NCBI RefSeq assembly: GCF_015686695.1
Contig: NZ_JADPMR010000001.1
Coordinates: 1,302,001 to 1,366,000 of the forward strand
DNA: 64,000 bases
Direction of reading: 5' to 3'
Origin: Vibrio nitrifigilis
GTDB lineage: Bacteria; Pseudomonadota; Gammaproteobacteria; Enterobacterales; Vibrionaceae
Shown in pieces: positions 33,674-42,095 of this stretch. The notes under the pieces are model-generated. The model was not told the DNA's origin, made no database searches, and saw nothing but the letters and a program-made list of their open reading frames with translations. Numbering within the stretch: position 1 is the first letter of the stretch; the number at the start of each line of letters is the position of its first letter. A program made the position numbers and the translations under genes.

Positions 33674-34357
33674 TTATTTCAATAGTTTTGGCGCTTGAGC
33701 TCCGTCAATCGGGCGGCTAACGGAAACTCGGCGTCCTTTTTTTAACCCTACTTCATAATCGTCGGTCAGGTTTTTAATCGCTTCTTGCATTTGCTTCTTG
33801 AACGTTTCACGATCGAGATTCTCAAACTCTTTATCAATATAGTTATTAATTTTATTTGCCGATTCCTCATCAGGGGTGATTTCTGGCAGCTTCTCAAGTG
33901 CACCTTCAATCCAACCGGAAACAAAAGAGTTCACTCGGCGAGTCACTTCGTTGCTCGACGTGCCTGAACCTGCGAAACTGTTGCGGAATTGGCCCGTTTG
34001 TTCGTTAAGTTCGCGATAGATGATATCGAATGCGAATGCAGCAAAAATAGCTCTGTCGGCCTCACCAATAAACTCAACACGTTTTAAACCTTTGTGATTG
34101 AGTAAAACCGCTTCAACACCAAATTTAGTGTTTATTCCGCGAATAATACGCAGAATGCTTGAGCCAATATTTGCTGGAAGCAAATGAGTGGATTGGGTTT
34201 TCCCCATCTTGATAAATTCGATATCGTCCTTATCAAGACCGTACTTAATCATCAAGCGGTGTGCCATTTTAATAGCATTCGCCGCTTCATTGACGTTGGC
34301 TGAGTTTCCTAACTCAAGACACTTCGCAATTTTCTTGAGAGCTTTTTGTTTATCCAT
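33674..34357 (-). CDS. DUF2786 family protein
   Basis: A 227-residue soluble protein whose first 40 residues (MDKQKALKKIAKCLELGNSANVNEAANAIKMAHRLMIKYGL) match DUF2786, found in bacterial and phage proteins of unknown role. The start is set at MDKQ; MPMDKQ two codons upstream is equally possible, and neither has a good ribosome site. The C-terminal part is basic (VGLKKGRRVSVSRPIDG). It is transcribed alone. Confidence 0.8.
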   Translation of the reverse strand: MDKQKALKKIAKCLELGNSANVNEAANAIKMAHRLMIKYGLDKDDIEFIKMGKTQSTHLLPANIGSSILRIIRGINTKFGVEAVLLNHKGLKRVEFIGEADRAIFAAFAFDIIYRELNEQTGQFRNSFAGSGTSSNEVTRRVNSFVSGWIEGALEKLPEITPDEESANKINNYIDKEFENLDRETFKKQMQEAIKNLTDDYEVGLKKGRRVSVSRPIDGAQAPKLLK

Positions 34358-34434
34358 GGGCATGCAGAAAAACGTTTTATGGCATTTGGAAAAGTCGGCT
34401 ATTCTAGCGTTTTTTGACAAAAATAGAAAGAGAG

Positions 34435-34466
34435 AAGGCCGTCCTTAATGGTGTGACGGCCGGATT
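34435..34466 (-). terminator. Terminator of the DUF3334 gene
   Basis: GGCCGTC/GACGGCC stem followed on the minus strand by TTCTCTCTTTC. It ends directly upstream of the DUF2786 gene. Confidence 0.7.
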
Positions 34467-34486
34467 TATTGCATAAGAATAGAATA

Positions 34487-35173
34487 TTAGATACCAAGCT
34501 CATCAAGAAGGTCTGAATTAGAATCTTGATCGTTGTCTTGATTTGCATCTGATTTGTCAGCTGACATTTTTTGGCGTGCTTCTTCTAAAATGGCATCTGG
34601 ACTTTCATCTTCTTGAACTTCAAATTCTTCTAATTGAATAAACTCGGTTTTGTCCATCGCGAGTTCGAGGTAGAATATGTTGTTATTCTGAGTTGAGAAG
34701 GTGACACGACGCGCTTGAGGACGGTCAAGGTTGGTATCGACCGACAGGTTCACTTGCTTGTTCAAGGCCAGCATTTTCGGTTGGTTTTGAGTAATGTTGG
34801 TTTGGAGTTCTTTACGGACTTTATTGGTAAAATCACCAACTAGCTGGTTCATGAGCTCCCCAAGCACATCACCAACTTCGTCAGACGTATGAAGAACGGC
34901 CAATTCTTCTTCAGGAATACCCATGTTGATCATGTAACTTGAGTACAGTTCCATCGCCGCTTTAGCGGTGAAGTTAATCACTACTAGGCCGGAAAAACCA
35001 CCATCAAACAGAACAAAGCAGCCAAAGTCTGGTTTAAGGGAGGTTTTACTGATTTTCTGTACCATTGCTGAATAGGTGACATTTTCATTGGTCGCTGAAC
35101 TCAGTACAGTTGAAACGGATTGGCAAAGTTTCAATAAAATATCTTCGGTAGTAATGGTCTTGTTTTTTCTCAT
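34487..35173 (-). CDS. DUF3334, CheX-like protein
   Basis: A 228-residue soluble protein recognised as DUF3334. The middle (FSGLVVINFTAKAAMELYSSYMINMG, then DEVGDVLGELMNQLVGDFTNKV) has the E-x2-D/N-style helix of CheC/CheX chemotaxis phosphatases, so a CheX-like fold is likely. CheX dephosphorylates CheY, but activity here is inference. The C-terminal 35 residues are acidic and disordered, with an Asp/Asn-rich run. No chemotaxis genes are nearby. Confidence 0.78.
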   Translation of the reverse strand: MRKNKTITTEDILLKLCQSVSTVLSSATNENVTYSAMVQKISKTSLKPDFGCFVLFDGGFSGLVVINFTAKAAMELYSSYMINMGIPEEELAVLHTSDEVGDVLGELMNQLVGDFTNKVRKELQTNITQNQPKMLALNKQVNLSVDTNLDRPQARRVTFSTQNNNIFYLELAMDKTEFIQLEEFEVQEDESPDAILEEARQKMSADKSDANQDNDQDSNSDLLDELGI

Positions 35174-35383
35174 TATTTTAATCCGTCAATAGAGATTGTG
35201 ATTAGAAGCGAAAAATAGACAACATGTTTGCACATAAATTTTCGATTCAATGCATTCTGTCATTCAGATACTGTTTTGAACACCTTTTTAAATGTTGTAA
35301 AGTGACCAAACTCAAAGATTAATTCTAAAAATTAACCCAAATCCCATGGCTGATTGGATCAGCGCAGTAGGGGCAGGAAGCAC

Positions 35384-38300
35384 ATGTTACCAAGACTTCA
35401 CCACCAATCTGATATAGACCCAGTCGTACTTAGTTATTTGCACGAACTGGAAGCTGCCGGCTTTACTGGCGATATTGAAACTCAATATTCCAGTCGTTTT
35501 GCTGTTGCAACAGACAATAGCGTTTATCAACAACTACCACAGGCCGTCGTTCATCCTCGAACTACCGAAGATGTTTCTCTCATAGGAAAGATTAGTTCAA
35601 AACCGCAATTTGAGAGAGTGACTTTTTCACCACGTGGCGGTGGTACGGGCACCAATGGCCAGTCGCTGACCAAGGGTATCGTAGTTGATTTATCGCGCCA
35701 TATGAACAAAGTTCTTGAAATAAATGAAAAAGAAGGCTGGGTTCGTGTGCAATCAGGGGTCATTAAAGACCAATTAAATGACGCTGTACGTCCTTACGGA
35801 TATTTTTTCTCTCCTGATCTTTCTACCAGTAACCGCGCAACGCTTGGCGGCATGGTCAATACCGATGCGTCAGGGCAAGGCTCGTTAAAATATGGCAAAA
35901 CATCAAACCATGTATTGTCTTTGCAAGCCGTATTTGCTGATGGTTCATTGCTAGAAAGCGATTTGTCTGCGGGGCAGCCTGAGGTTGGCTCATATGCTGA
36001 AAAAGCACTGCAAGTAACAGAACAAGTTTGCCGTGATAAGCGCCAACAAATTCTCGATAAATTTCCACCGTTAAACCGTTTCTTGACCGGTTACGATTTA
36101 AAAAATGCGATTACTGATGACGATGAATTCGACATTACGCGAGTACTTTGTGGTGCGGAAGGGTCATTAGCGTTCATTACTGAAGCCAAATTAAATTTAA
36201 CCCCGATCCCTAAAGCTCGCACATTGGTCAACATCAAATACGACAGTTTCGATTCTGCCTTAAGAAACGCGCCGTTAATGGTTGAAGCTCAAGCACTTTC
36301 GGTTGAAACAGTCGATTCAAAAGTACTCAATTTAGCGAAACAAGATATCGTTTGGCATAGTGTGCGAGATTTAATTACTGATGTCCCTGGGAAAGAGATG
36401 CAGGGGATTAACATCGTTGAATTTGCTGACCAAGACCAAGCAACGGTTGATGGCTTAGTTGCTTCACTCGTGGAACGCCTTGATGAGACCCTGAGTAAGG
36501 GTGAAGCGGGCATTATCGGTTTTCAAGTGTGTACTGACTTGGCAAGCATTAACCGTATTTACGGCATGCGCAAAAAAGCGGTGGGTTTATTAGGTGCAGC
36601 GAAGGGCCGAGCTAAACCTATTCCATTTACTGAAGATACTTGTGTTCCTCCAGAGAACCTTGCTGACTATATTGCCGAATTCCGCGCTCTATTAGATTCT
36701 AAAGGGTTGGCTTACGGTATGTTCGGTCACGTGGATGCGGGGGTTCTGCACGTACGTCCTGCACTGGATATGTGCGATCCCGAGCAAGAACGTATGATGC
36801 TTGAAGTGTCAGATGAAGTCGTTAAGTTAGTCGCCAAATATGGCGGTTTAATGTGGGGTGAGCACGGTAAAGGTTACCGCTCAGAATATAGCCCAGCTTT
36901 CTTTGGTGAAGAATTGTTTGCTGAGCTGCGTCGAGTTAAAGCCGCATTTGACCCGCATAATAAAATGAATCCGGGCAAAATTTGTACGCCACTTGAGTCT
37001 AATGATGAATTGGTAAAAGTTGCCAGTGTGACGCGTGGTTATTACGACAGACAAATTGATGTACAAGTTCGCGATAGTTTTAAACAAGCGATGGAATGTA
37101 ACGGTAATGGGCTGTGCTTTAACTACGACACCGCATCGCCAATGTGTCCATCGATGAAGATTTTAGCTGACCGTCGTCATTCACCAAAGGGTCGCGCAGG
37201 GCTTGTGAGAGAATGGTTGCGTCAGTTAACCGAGCAAGGCGTTGATATTATGAGCCTTGAGCAGGAAACCTATCAAAGTAAAGCGTCGCTTAAAGGGTTA
37301 ATTGATCGAGTTCGCAATCGTATCAATCAGCGCCATGAGTATGACTTCTCTCATGAAGTTTATGAAGCTATGAACAGTTGTTTGGCATGTAAAGCCTGCG
37401 CAAGCCAATGCCCAATCAAAGTGGATGTACCTAGTTTCCGTTCGCGTTTCTTAAATATCTATCACAGTCGCTATCAACGCCCAATGAAAGACTATTTGGT
37501 CGCGAACATCGAAACCATGTTGCCATTAATGGCCAAGGTGCCAAAAGTGGTGAACACGATGTTGGCACAAGGCTGGGTTAAAAACATGACGGCTTCAACG
37601 GTAGGATATGTAGACGCGCCGTTGCTATCAGTACCAACACTGGCTAAACGAATCCGTCGTCATCCGATTGAACCATTTGATATGCAGCGTTTATTCTCGT
37701 TACCAGAGGAAGAGCGTGCGCAATACACCATTATTGTTCAAGACCCTTTCACTAGCTATTACGAAGCGGACGTGGTTGAAGATTTTATTTCGTTACTGAT
37801 TAAGCTCGGTAAAAAACCGGTACTTTTACCATTTAAACCTAATGGTAAAGCGCAACATATTAAAGGGTTCTTAAAACAGTTTAAATCGACGGCTGAAACC
37901 GCAGCTGATTTCTTAAATCAGGTTGCGAAGTTAGGTATTCCAATGGTTGGCGTTGACCCTGCGTTGGTGCTTTGTTACCGAGATGAATATGTTGAATTGC
38001 TTGGTGATAATCTGGGAGATTTTAACGTATTATTGGTACATGAATGGTTACTACCGCGCTTGTCTGAATTTGAACAGAAAACGGCAACAGACGATTCGCC
38101 GTGGTACTTATTTGGTCACTGTACCGAGAAGACGAAATTGCCTAATACCGAAAAAGAGTGGGGGGCTATATTTACCCACTTTGGCGCAACATTGCAGTCA
38201 GTCCCTGTTGGGTGTTGCGGTATGGCGGGCACATTTGGTCATGAAGTCGATAAGCTGCAGATGTCGAAAGATATCTATGCATTAAGTTGGAAGCCAAATC

Positions 38301-38419
38301 TTGATAAGTTACCAATGGATCGCTGTTTAATCTCAGGGTACAGCTGCCGAAGCCAAGTTAAACGCTTTGAGCATGTTAAGCCTAAGCACCCATTACAGGC
38401 GCTATTGACTTTACTGTAG
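35384..38419 (+). CDS. ydiJ: FAD/Fe-S dehydrogenase YdiJ (D-2-hydroxyglutarate dehydrogenase type)
   Basis: A 1011-residue fusion enzyme. An N-terminal FAD-linked oxidase domain (PRGGGTGTNGQS around 83-94) is followed by a region with CNGNGLCFNYD, a ferredoxin-type cluster C-x2-C-x2-C-x3-C-P (CLACKACASQCP, about 665) and a C-terminal CCG domain (SVPVGCCGMAGTFGHE, about 940). E. coli YdiJ oxidises D-2-hydroxyglutarate and passes electrons to the respiratory chain. ATG 35384 is selected since AGGAAG precedes it; a TTG ten codons upstream is less likely. Single gene with its own terminator. Confidence 0.93.
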   Translation: MLPRLHHQSDIDPVVLSYLHELEAAGFTGDIETQYSSRFAVATDNSVYQQLPQAVVHPRTTEDVSLIGKISSKPQFERVTFSPRGGGTGTNGQSLTKGIVVDLSRHMNKVLEINEKEGWVRVQSGVIKDQLNDAVRPYGYFFSPDLSTSNRATLGGMVNTDASGQGSLKYGKTSNHVLSLQAVFADGSLLESDLSAGQPEVGSYAEKALQVTEQVCRDKRQQILDKFPPLNRFLTGYDLKNAITDDDEFDITRVLCGAEGSLAFITEAKLNLTPIPKARTLVNIKYDSFDSALRNAPLMVEAQALSVETVDSKVLNLAKQDIVWHSVRDLITDVPGKEMQGINIVEFADQDQATVDGLVASLVERLDETLSKGEAGIIGFQVCTDLASINRIYGMRKKAVGLLGAAKGRAKPIPFTEDTCVPPENLADYIAEFRALLDSKGLAYGMFGHVDAGVLHVRPALDMCDPEQERMMLEVSDEVVKLVAKYGGLMWGEHGKGYRSEYSPAFFGEELFAELRRVKAAFDPHNKMNPGKICTPLESNDELVKVASVTRGYYDRQIDVQVRDSFKQAMECNGNGLCFNYDTASPMCPSMKILADRRHSPKGRAGLVREWLRQLTEQGVDIMSLEQETYQSKASLKGLIDRVRNRINQRHEYDFSHEVYEAMNSCLACKACASQCPIKVDVPSFRSRFLNIYHSRYQRPMKDYLVANIETMLPLMAKVPKVVNTMLAQGWVKNMTASTVGYVDAPLLSVPTLAKRIRRHPIEPFDMQRLFSLPEEERAQYTIIVQDPFTSYYEADVVEDFISLLIKLGKKPVLLPFKPNGKAQHIKGFLKQFKSTAETAADFLNQVAKLGIPMVGVDPALVLCYRDEYVELLGDNLGDFNVLLVHEWLLPRLSEFEQKTATDDSPWYLFGHCTEKTKLPNTEKEWGAIFTHFGATLQSVPVGCCGMAGTFGHEVDKLQMSKDIYALSWKPNLDKLPMDRCLISGYSCRSQVKRFEHVKPKHPLQALLTLL

Positions 38420-38463
38420 TGTCAGTAGTCGAACATTAGGTTCGTTTATCGATTCTAGCGCTG

Positions 38464-38490
38464 AGCCCTCTTTTATGAGGGCTTTTTTAC
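38464..38490 (+). terminator. Terminator of ydiJ
   Basis: AGCCCTC/GAGGGCT stem with loop TTTTAT followed by TTTTTTA. Confidence 0.92.
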
Positions 38491-38509
38491 GCACAATAGT
38501 TGTGCTGGC

Positions 38510-38558
38510 TATACCCAAATGATCTCAAAATGTAGGATTCAGAGCTTCATCAACGAGC
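38510..38558 (+). repeat. Dispersed intergenic repeat, copy 2
   Basis: Aligns with 6393-6441 in the same orientation over about 49 bases. It lies between the ydiJ terminator and the methyltransferase-like gene. A small hairpin GGAAT/ATTCC follows at about 38580-38594 and may belong to a longer form of this repeat. Confidence 0.65.
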
Positions 38559-38652
38559 CTAGGTCAAGCTCAATCACGACAGGAATGGTCATTCCCTTTT
38601 CACGTTATATACTTATCCTTATGTGGCTATCAGTGAAATAAGGGAAGTGGGG

Positions 38653-39120
38653 ATGCAACCTCGCCATTTAGAACTCAAAATTCCACCTGTGGTGTTGTTT
38701 ATGATTGCTTTAGTGGCAATGTATGCTTGTATCACGCTATTGCCACAGATGGTGATTCGTTGGCCATTTCCCCGAATAGGGTTTGCTCTATGTTTTATAC
38801 TATCGGGATTTTTCGGTTTAGCCGGCGTTGCGGGGTTTCGTCGAGCAAAAACCACAGTGAATCCGGCAAAACCAGATCAGTCATCCTGCATTGTGGCGAG
38901 CGGTGTATTTCGTCTTTCTCGAAACCCTATGTATTTAGGGTTAACGTTTTTGCTGATAGGGACTGGATACTACCTACAAAATATTATGGCTTTCGTAGTG
39001 GTGTGGGCATTCATCGTTTATCTCAATCATTTCCAGATAAAACCAGAAGAGCGCATTTTAGAGGGTAGGTTTGGAGATGAGTATCGCCGCTATAAGCAAG
39101 AGGTTAGGCGTTGGCTGTGA
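38653..39120 (+). CDS. Isoprenylcysteine-methyltransferase-like small membrane protein
   Basis: A 155-residue protein with about four membrane helices and the C-terminal signature of the ICMT/phospholipid methyltransferase group: SGVFRLSRNPMYLGL followed by ERILEGRFGDEYRRYKQEVRRW. Bacterial members are usually annotated as isoprenylcysteine carboxyl methyltransferase family, but substrates are mostly unknown. ATG 38653 has AGGGAAG upstream. A GTG ten codons earlier is less likely. Confidence 0.83.
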   Translation: MQPRHLELKIPPVVLFMIALVAMYACITLLPQMVIRWPFPRIGFALCFILSGFFGLAGVAGFRRAKTTVNPAKPDQSSCIVASGVFRLSRNPMYLGLTFLLIGTGYYLQNIMAFVVVWAFIVYLNHFQIKPEERILEGRFGDEYRRYKQEVRRWL

Positions 39121-39203
39121 GGCTTTCCTATTATCAAATCATTCTTGCTGGTAAAAACTTCCCGTAACGGCGTTAGAGTAGGGCTGAGTTACGCAGCAAA
39201 AAC

Positions 39204-39232
39204 AAAAAAGCTCGGAATACCGAGCTTTTTAT
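39204..39232. terminator. Bidirectional terminator
   Basis: AAAAAAGCTCGG with CCGAGCTTTTT and a four-base loop between convergent genes. Confidence 0.9.
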
Positions 39233-39254
39233 AACAAGGTTATCGCTTAATACA

Positions 39255-39977
39255 CTAAGCCGCACAATGCTCAGCTAAGAAGGCATCTTTACGCTCATTG
39301 AAGCGGGTAACTAAATCATCGATATCTTCTTGGCTGTATGGTTTTAAACCACTTGCTACCATGCGTTTTACGCCGGTACCAACCACAATGCCGTCTTCTT
39401 TAAAGGCAAAGTTCAACGTTACTACGCCACGTTTACCTTGGACATCGAATGTCGCACCTTTGAATTCAACTTCTGGATGAGTAAGGTCGAGACGCTCAAA
39501 TTCAACTTCCATGCTTTCATAAATCACTAAAGGACGTTGGCAGTTGATCATCATCTGCTTTTCTTCCATTAGCGGCACCATAATGTGCGGGAAGTTCATG
39601 CCTGAGAACTGCACGTAATTTGTGACTACATGCTCAATGAAATCTGCGTTGTGGCTCGTTTCACCAGAGCGATTAAGATGAAGGTATTCTTTACCAGCAT
39701 CATCAACGACAGCACTTTCGCCTTCTGCACGGTTATCGATGTGTAGCAATACTCCATCGCTGACCATACCAGCAAAATCAAAACGCATTTTTTGGCTGAT
39801 CCCTTCCTGCGAAAGCAATACGGCAAAAAGAAGATCGCCAGGCACGCAGAAGCGTTTGCTATCTTCGTCATGGATAGGGTTGTAATCGCCTGCCACTTTT
39901 TTAGCAAAGTGACTCGCTTGCTGGCGAGTGAATTGAATTTGTGAATCTTTGGATGAAAAATATGGAGTTAAAAACAT
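39255..39977 (-). CDS. DUF3581 family protein, hotdog-like
   Basis: A 240-residue cytoplasmic protein matching DUF3581. FAKKVAGDYNPIHDEDSKRFCVPGDLLFAVLL is reminiscent of the MaoC/hotdog dehydratase active-site stretch (D-x-N-P-I-H), so an acyl-binding fold is plausible. No reaction is known. An inverted repeat CGTCAC/GTGACG (39989-40007) lies just before the start and could be an operator. It is transcribed alone. Confidence 0.82.
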   Translation of the reverse strand: MFLTPYFSSKDSQIQFTRQQASHFAKKVAGDYNPIHDEDSKRFCVPGDLLFAVLLSQEGISQKMRFDFAGMVSDGVLLHIDNRAEGESAVVDDAGKEYLHLNRSGETSHNADFIEHVVTNYVQFSGMNFPHIMVPLMEEKQMMINCQRPLVIYESMEVEFERLDLTHPEVEFKGATFDVQGKRGVVTLNFAFKEDGIVVGTGVKRMVASGLKPYSQEDIDDLVTRFNERKDAFLAEHCAA

Positions 39978-40198
39978 AATTTACGCTACGTCACCAAAAC
40001 TGTGACGCATTATAAACGACTCTTGGATAAAATTGGTCTATCCAGTGAAAAAAAACACCATATTCTTCAGGTGATTTCCCATGTTTGTTACCAAATGTGT
40101 CATTTATTGTAATGAAATTACATTAATTGATAGATAATTTTTTATGGTTGCTGAGAATTAATAGTTTTTGGTTATTGCTTTTGGTCGGCTGAGTCAAT

Positions 40199-40229
40199 AA
40201 AAAAGCCAACCGGGTGGTTGGCTTTTATC
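40199..40229 (-). terminator. Terminator of the efpL operon
   Basis: AAGCCAACC/GGTTGGCTT followed by TTTTATTG on the minus strand, directly after the dsDNA-mimic gene. Confidence 0.9.
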
Positions 40230-40231
40230 AA

Positions 40232-40552
40232 TCAATCACGCTTCCAGAGCATATGACAAGACTTTTGATCTGGGTCGCGGCTTAAGAGCATTCGGGCAAA
40301 AATATCATCAAGGACATCATTGCTCTCGTTCACTAAGCCGATACATACCTCAGCATAAATTTCTTTGTCGACTTCAAATCCAACTTGTTCCTCCCAGTCA
40401 TCACCGACTTCAACCACTTCCGCTGCACCGCGGTCGTCGAATTGAGCCGTAAACAGCAATACATCTGCTGGTTCTAAGTTATCTGGCGCCATTTCAAGAA
40501 AAATGTCGTAAGCGGTTTCGATAATATCGTCGTAAGAAATTAAATCAGTCAT
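40232..40552 (-). CDS. dsDNA-mimic protein, HI1450/YciU family (UPF0263)
   Basis: A 106-residue, strongly acidic protein recognised by TAYDIFLEMAPDNLEPADVLLFTAQFDDRGAAEV and the C-terminal DIFARMLLSRDPDQKSCHMLW. Haemophilus HI1450 has a DNA-like negative surface and has been proposed to bind HU. The start is seven bases downstream of the efpL stop, so the two form an operon closed by a strong terminator. Confidence 0.92.
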   Translation of the reverse strand: MTDLISYDDIIETAYDIFLEMAPDNLEPADVLLFTAQFDDRGAAEVVEVGDDWEEQVGFEVDKEIYAEVCIGLVNESNDVLDDIFARMLLSRDPDQKSCHMLWKRD

Positions 40553-40559
40553 TTGTCTA

Positions 40560-41126
40560 TTATGCTCGGCTCATGAATTTACGTTCAGCAGTGTTGATAG
40601 AAACACGTTCGCCTGTTGCGATGTATTCTGGTACTTGTACGACTAGGCCTGTTGCGAAATGTGCAGGTTTAGTACGAGCAGACGCAGATGCGCCTTTAAT
40701 TGATGGGTCTGTTTCTTCAATCACAAGTTCAACAGAAGCAGGTAATTCAAGTGCCACTGATTTACCGTCAACCAGTACCACTGATAAGCCTTGAATTTCT
40801 TCAGTAATGAAAAGAAGTTCATCAGCAATGTCAACCGATTTGAAGTTGAATTGAGTGTAGTCTTCATTGTCCATGAAGATATGCTCGTCACCATCAACGT
40901 AAGAGAAAGAAACCTGGCGTTTGTTCATATCCACTGTATCTAAGAAATCGTCGGATTTGTAGCGTTCATCGACGCGTGCACCTGTTTCTAGATCAGTACA
41001 ACGAAGTTTGTAAATTTTTGAACCGCCACGGCCACCAGGAGTGGTGACTTCGATATCTTTGATAAGTAGTGTTTTGCCATTAGAGATGATTGCAAAACCT
41101 TTTTTTAGTTCACTTGCCTTAGGCAT
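40560..41126 (-). CDS. efpL: Elongation factor P-like protein EfpL (YeiP)
   Basis: A 188-residue EF-P paralogue that helps ribosomes pass difficult Pro and related motifs. The N-terminal KOW-like domain carries an arginine at the loop tip (PGGR33GGSKIY) where EF-P has the modified lysine, as in E. coli EfpL. The RKPAH-like region KGASASARTKPAHFATGLVVQVPEY is typical. The ribosome site AAGGAAG precedes the ATG. Confidence 0.94.
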   Translation of the reverse strand: MPKASELKKGFAIISNGKTLLIKDIEVTTPGGRGGSKIYKLRCTDLETGARVDERYKSDDFLDTVDMNKRQVSFSYVDGDEHIFMDNEDYTQFNFKSVDIADELLFITEEIQGLSVVLVDGKSVALELPASVELVIEETDPSIKGASASARTKPAHFATGLVVQVPEYIATGERVSINTAERKFMSRA

Positions 41127-41325
41127 GGAAATCTTCCTTCATTCTTAAAGTCGTTGCATTATAACTAAGGTTGAGGCGGAAAAAAATCCACTGAACGATG
41201 ATTTATCTCTTTATGCTGTTGCAAACTTAGTCAATTAGAGGTCGTCCATAAGAGAAATATTGATTCAGTTGCAGCAATCAACGACTATATAACGGTATTA
41301 AGTGACCATAGGAGCAACTTCGTTT

Positions 41326-42093
41326 ATGCCATTGAGTGTTTTAACTGCTGATCAACCGTTTCAAACTCAATATGCAGCGCCTATCGGGGAAATGATTAAG
41401 TTCTTTCGGGCGAGTATTGGTGACAATCTCCATAGCCTGTATTTGTATGGCAGTGTTGCTCGTTGTCATGCTAAGCCAGGTTACTCGAATCTGGATGTGA
41501 TTATCGTAACCAAACAGCCGTTCGAGGATAACCGAGTCACATTGGTGAATACTCTTCGTTATCGCTACCAGCGCCGTTACCCATTTATTACCGATATCAA
41601 TATAAAAACAGGTTTAGCAAAAGATATCGCTTCGTTAGACAGCCTATTTTCTTGGGGCTTTTTGCTCCGACACTGCGCTGTCTGTGTGTATGGTGATGAT
41701 CTGGGGGAATGTTTTGGGGATTACGAACCTAGTTGGGAAATTGCCAAATATTGGAATATGGATGTGGGCTATAAGGTTGCTTACTACCGAGCCAAAATAG
41801 CCAAAGCTCAACGTGGGGATGAACAGATTCGCGCTCAAATGGAAGTGGGTAAAAAACTATTACGAGCCAGCTATTCTCTAGTGATGTACCGTGATAAACA
41901 GTGGTTTGATGATCCTGTTGAGTGTGGCAAACAGTTCCTGCGCTATTTTCCAGAAAAGGAAAAAGAAATTGAGCGATTAGGTATCTTATTAAAAGGCAAA
42001 ATTATCCCCAAACGCTCGGTGGTAGGTTTGCTAGACAGCTTTGGCCCTTGGTTGGCTAAGCAGTATGAAAAAACCGAATTTAGAATCGGTTAA
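41326..42093 (+). CDS. Nucleotidyltransferase-fold protein
   Basis: A 255-residue protein whose N-terminal domain resembles MNT/kanamycin-type nucleotidyltransferases: LYLYG42-S43 is followed by S-N55-L-D57-V-I-I-V where the family has S-D-L-D. One catalytic acid is therefore Asn, while DINI later could be the third. The C-terminal half is helical and basic. ATG 41326 lies 12 bases after AGGAG; a GTG at 41302 is the alternative. It is convergent with polB. The substrate is unknown, and it may be catalytically inactive. Confidence 0.68.
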   Translation: MPLSVLTADQPFQTQYAAPIGEMIKFFRASIGDNLHSLYLYGSVARCHAKPGYSNLDVIIVTKQPFEDNRVTLVNTLRYRYQRRYPFITDINIKTGLAKDIASLDSLFSWGFLLRHCAVCVYGDDLGECFGDYEPSWEIAKYWNMDVGYKVAYYRAKIAKAQRGDEQIRAQMEVGKKLLRASYSLVMYRDKQWFDDPVECGKQFLRYFPEKEKEIERLGILLKGKIIPKRSVVGLLDSFGPWLAKQYEKTEFRIG

Positions 42094-42095
42094 CA

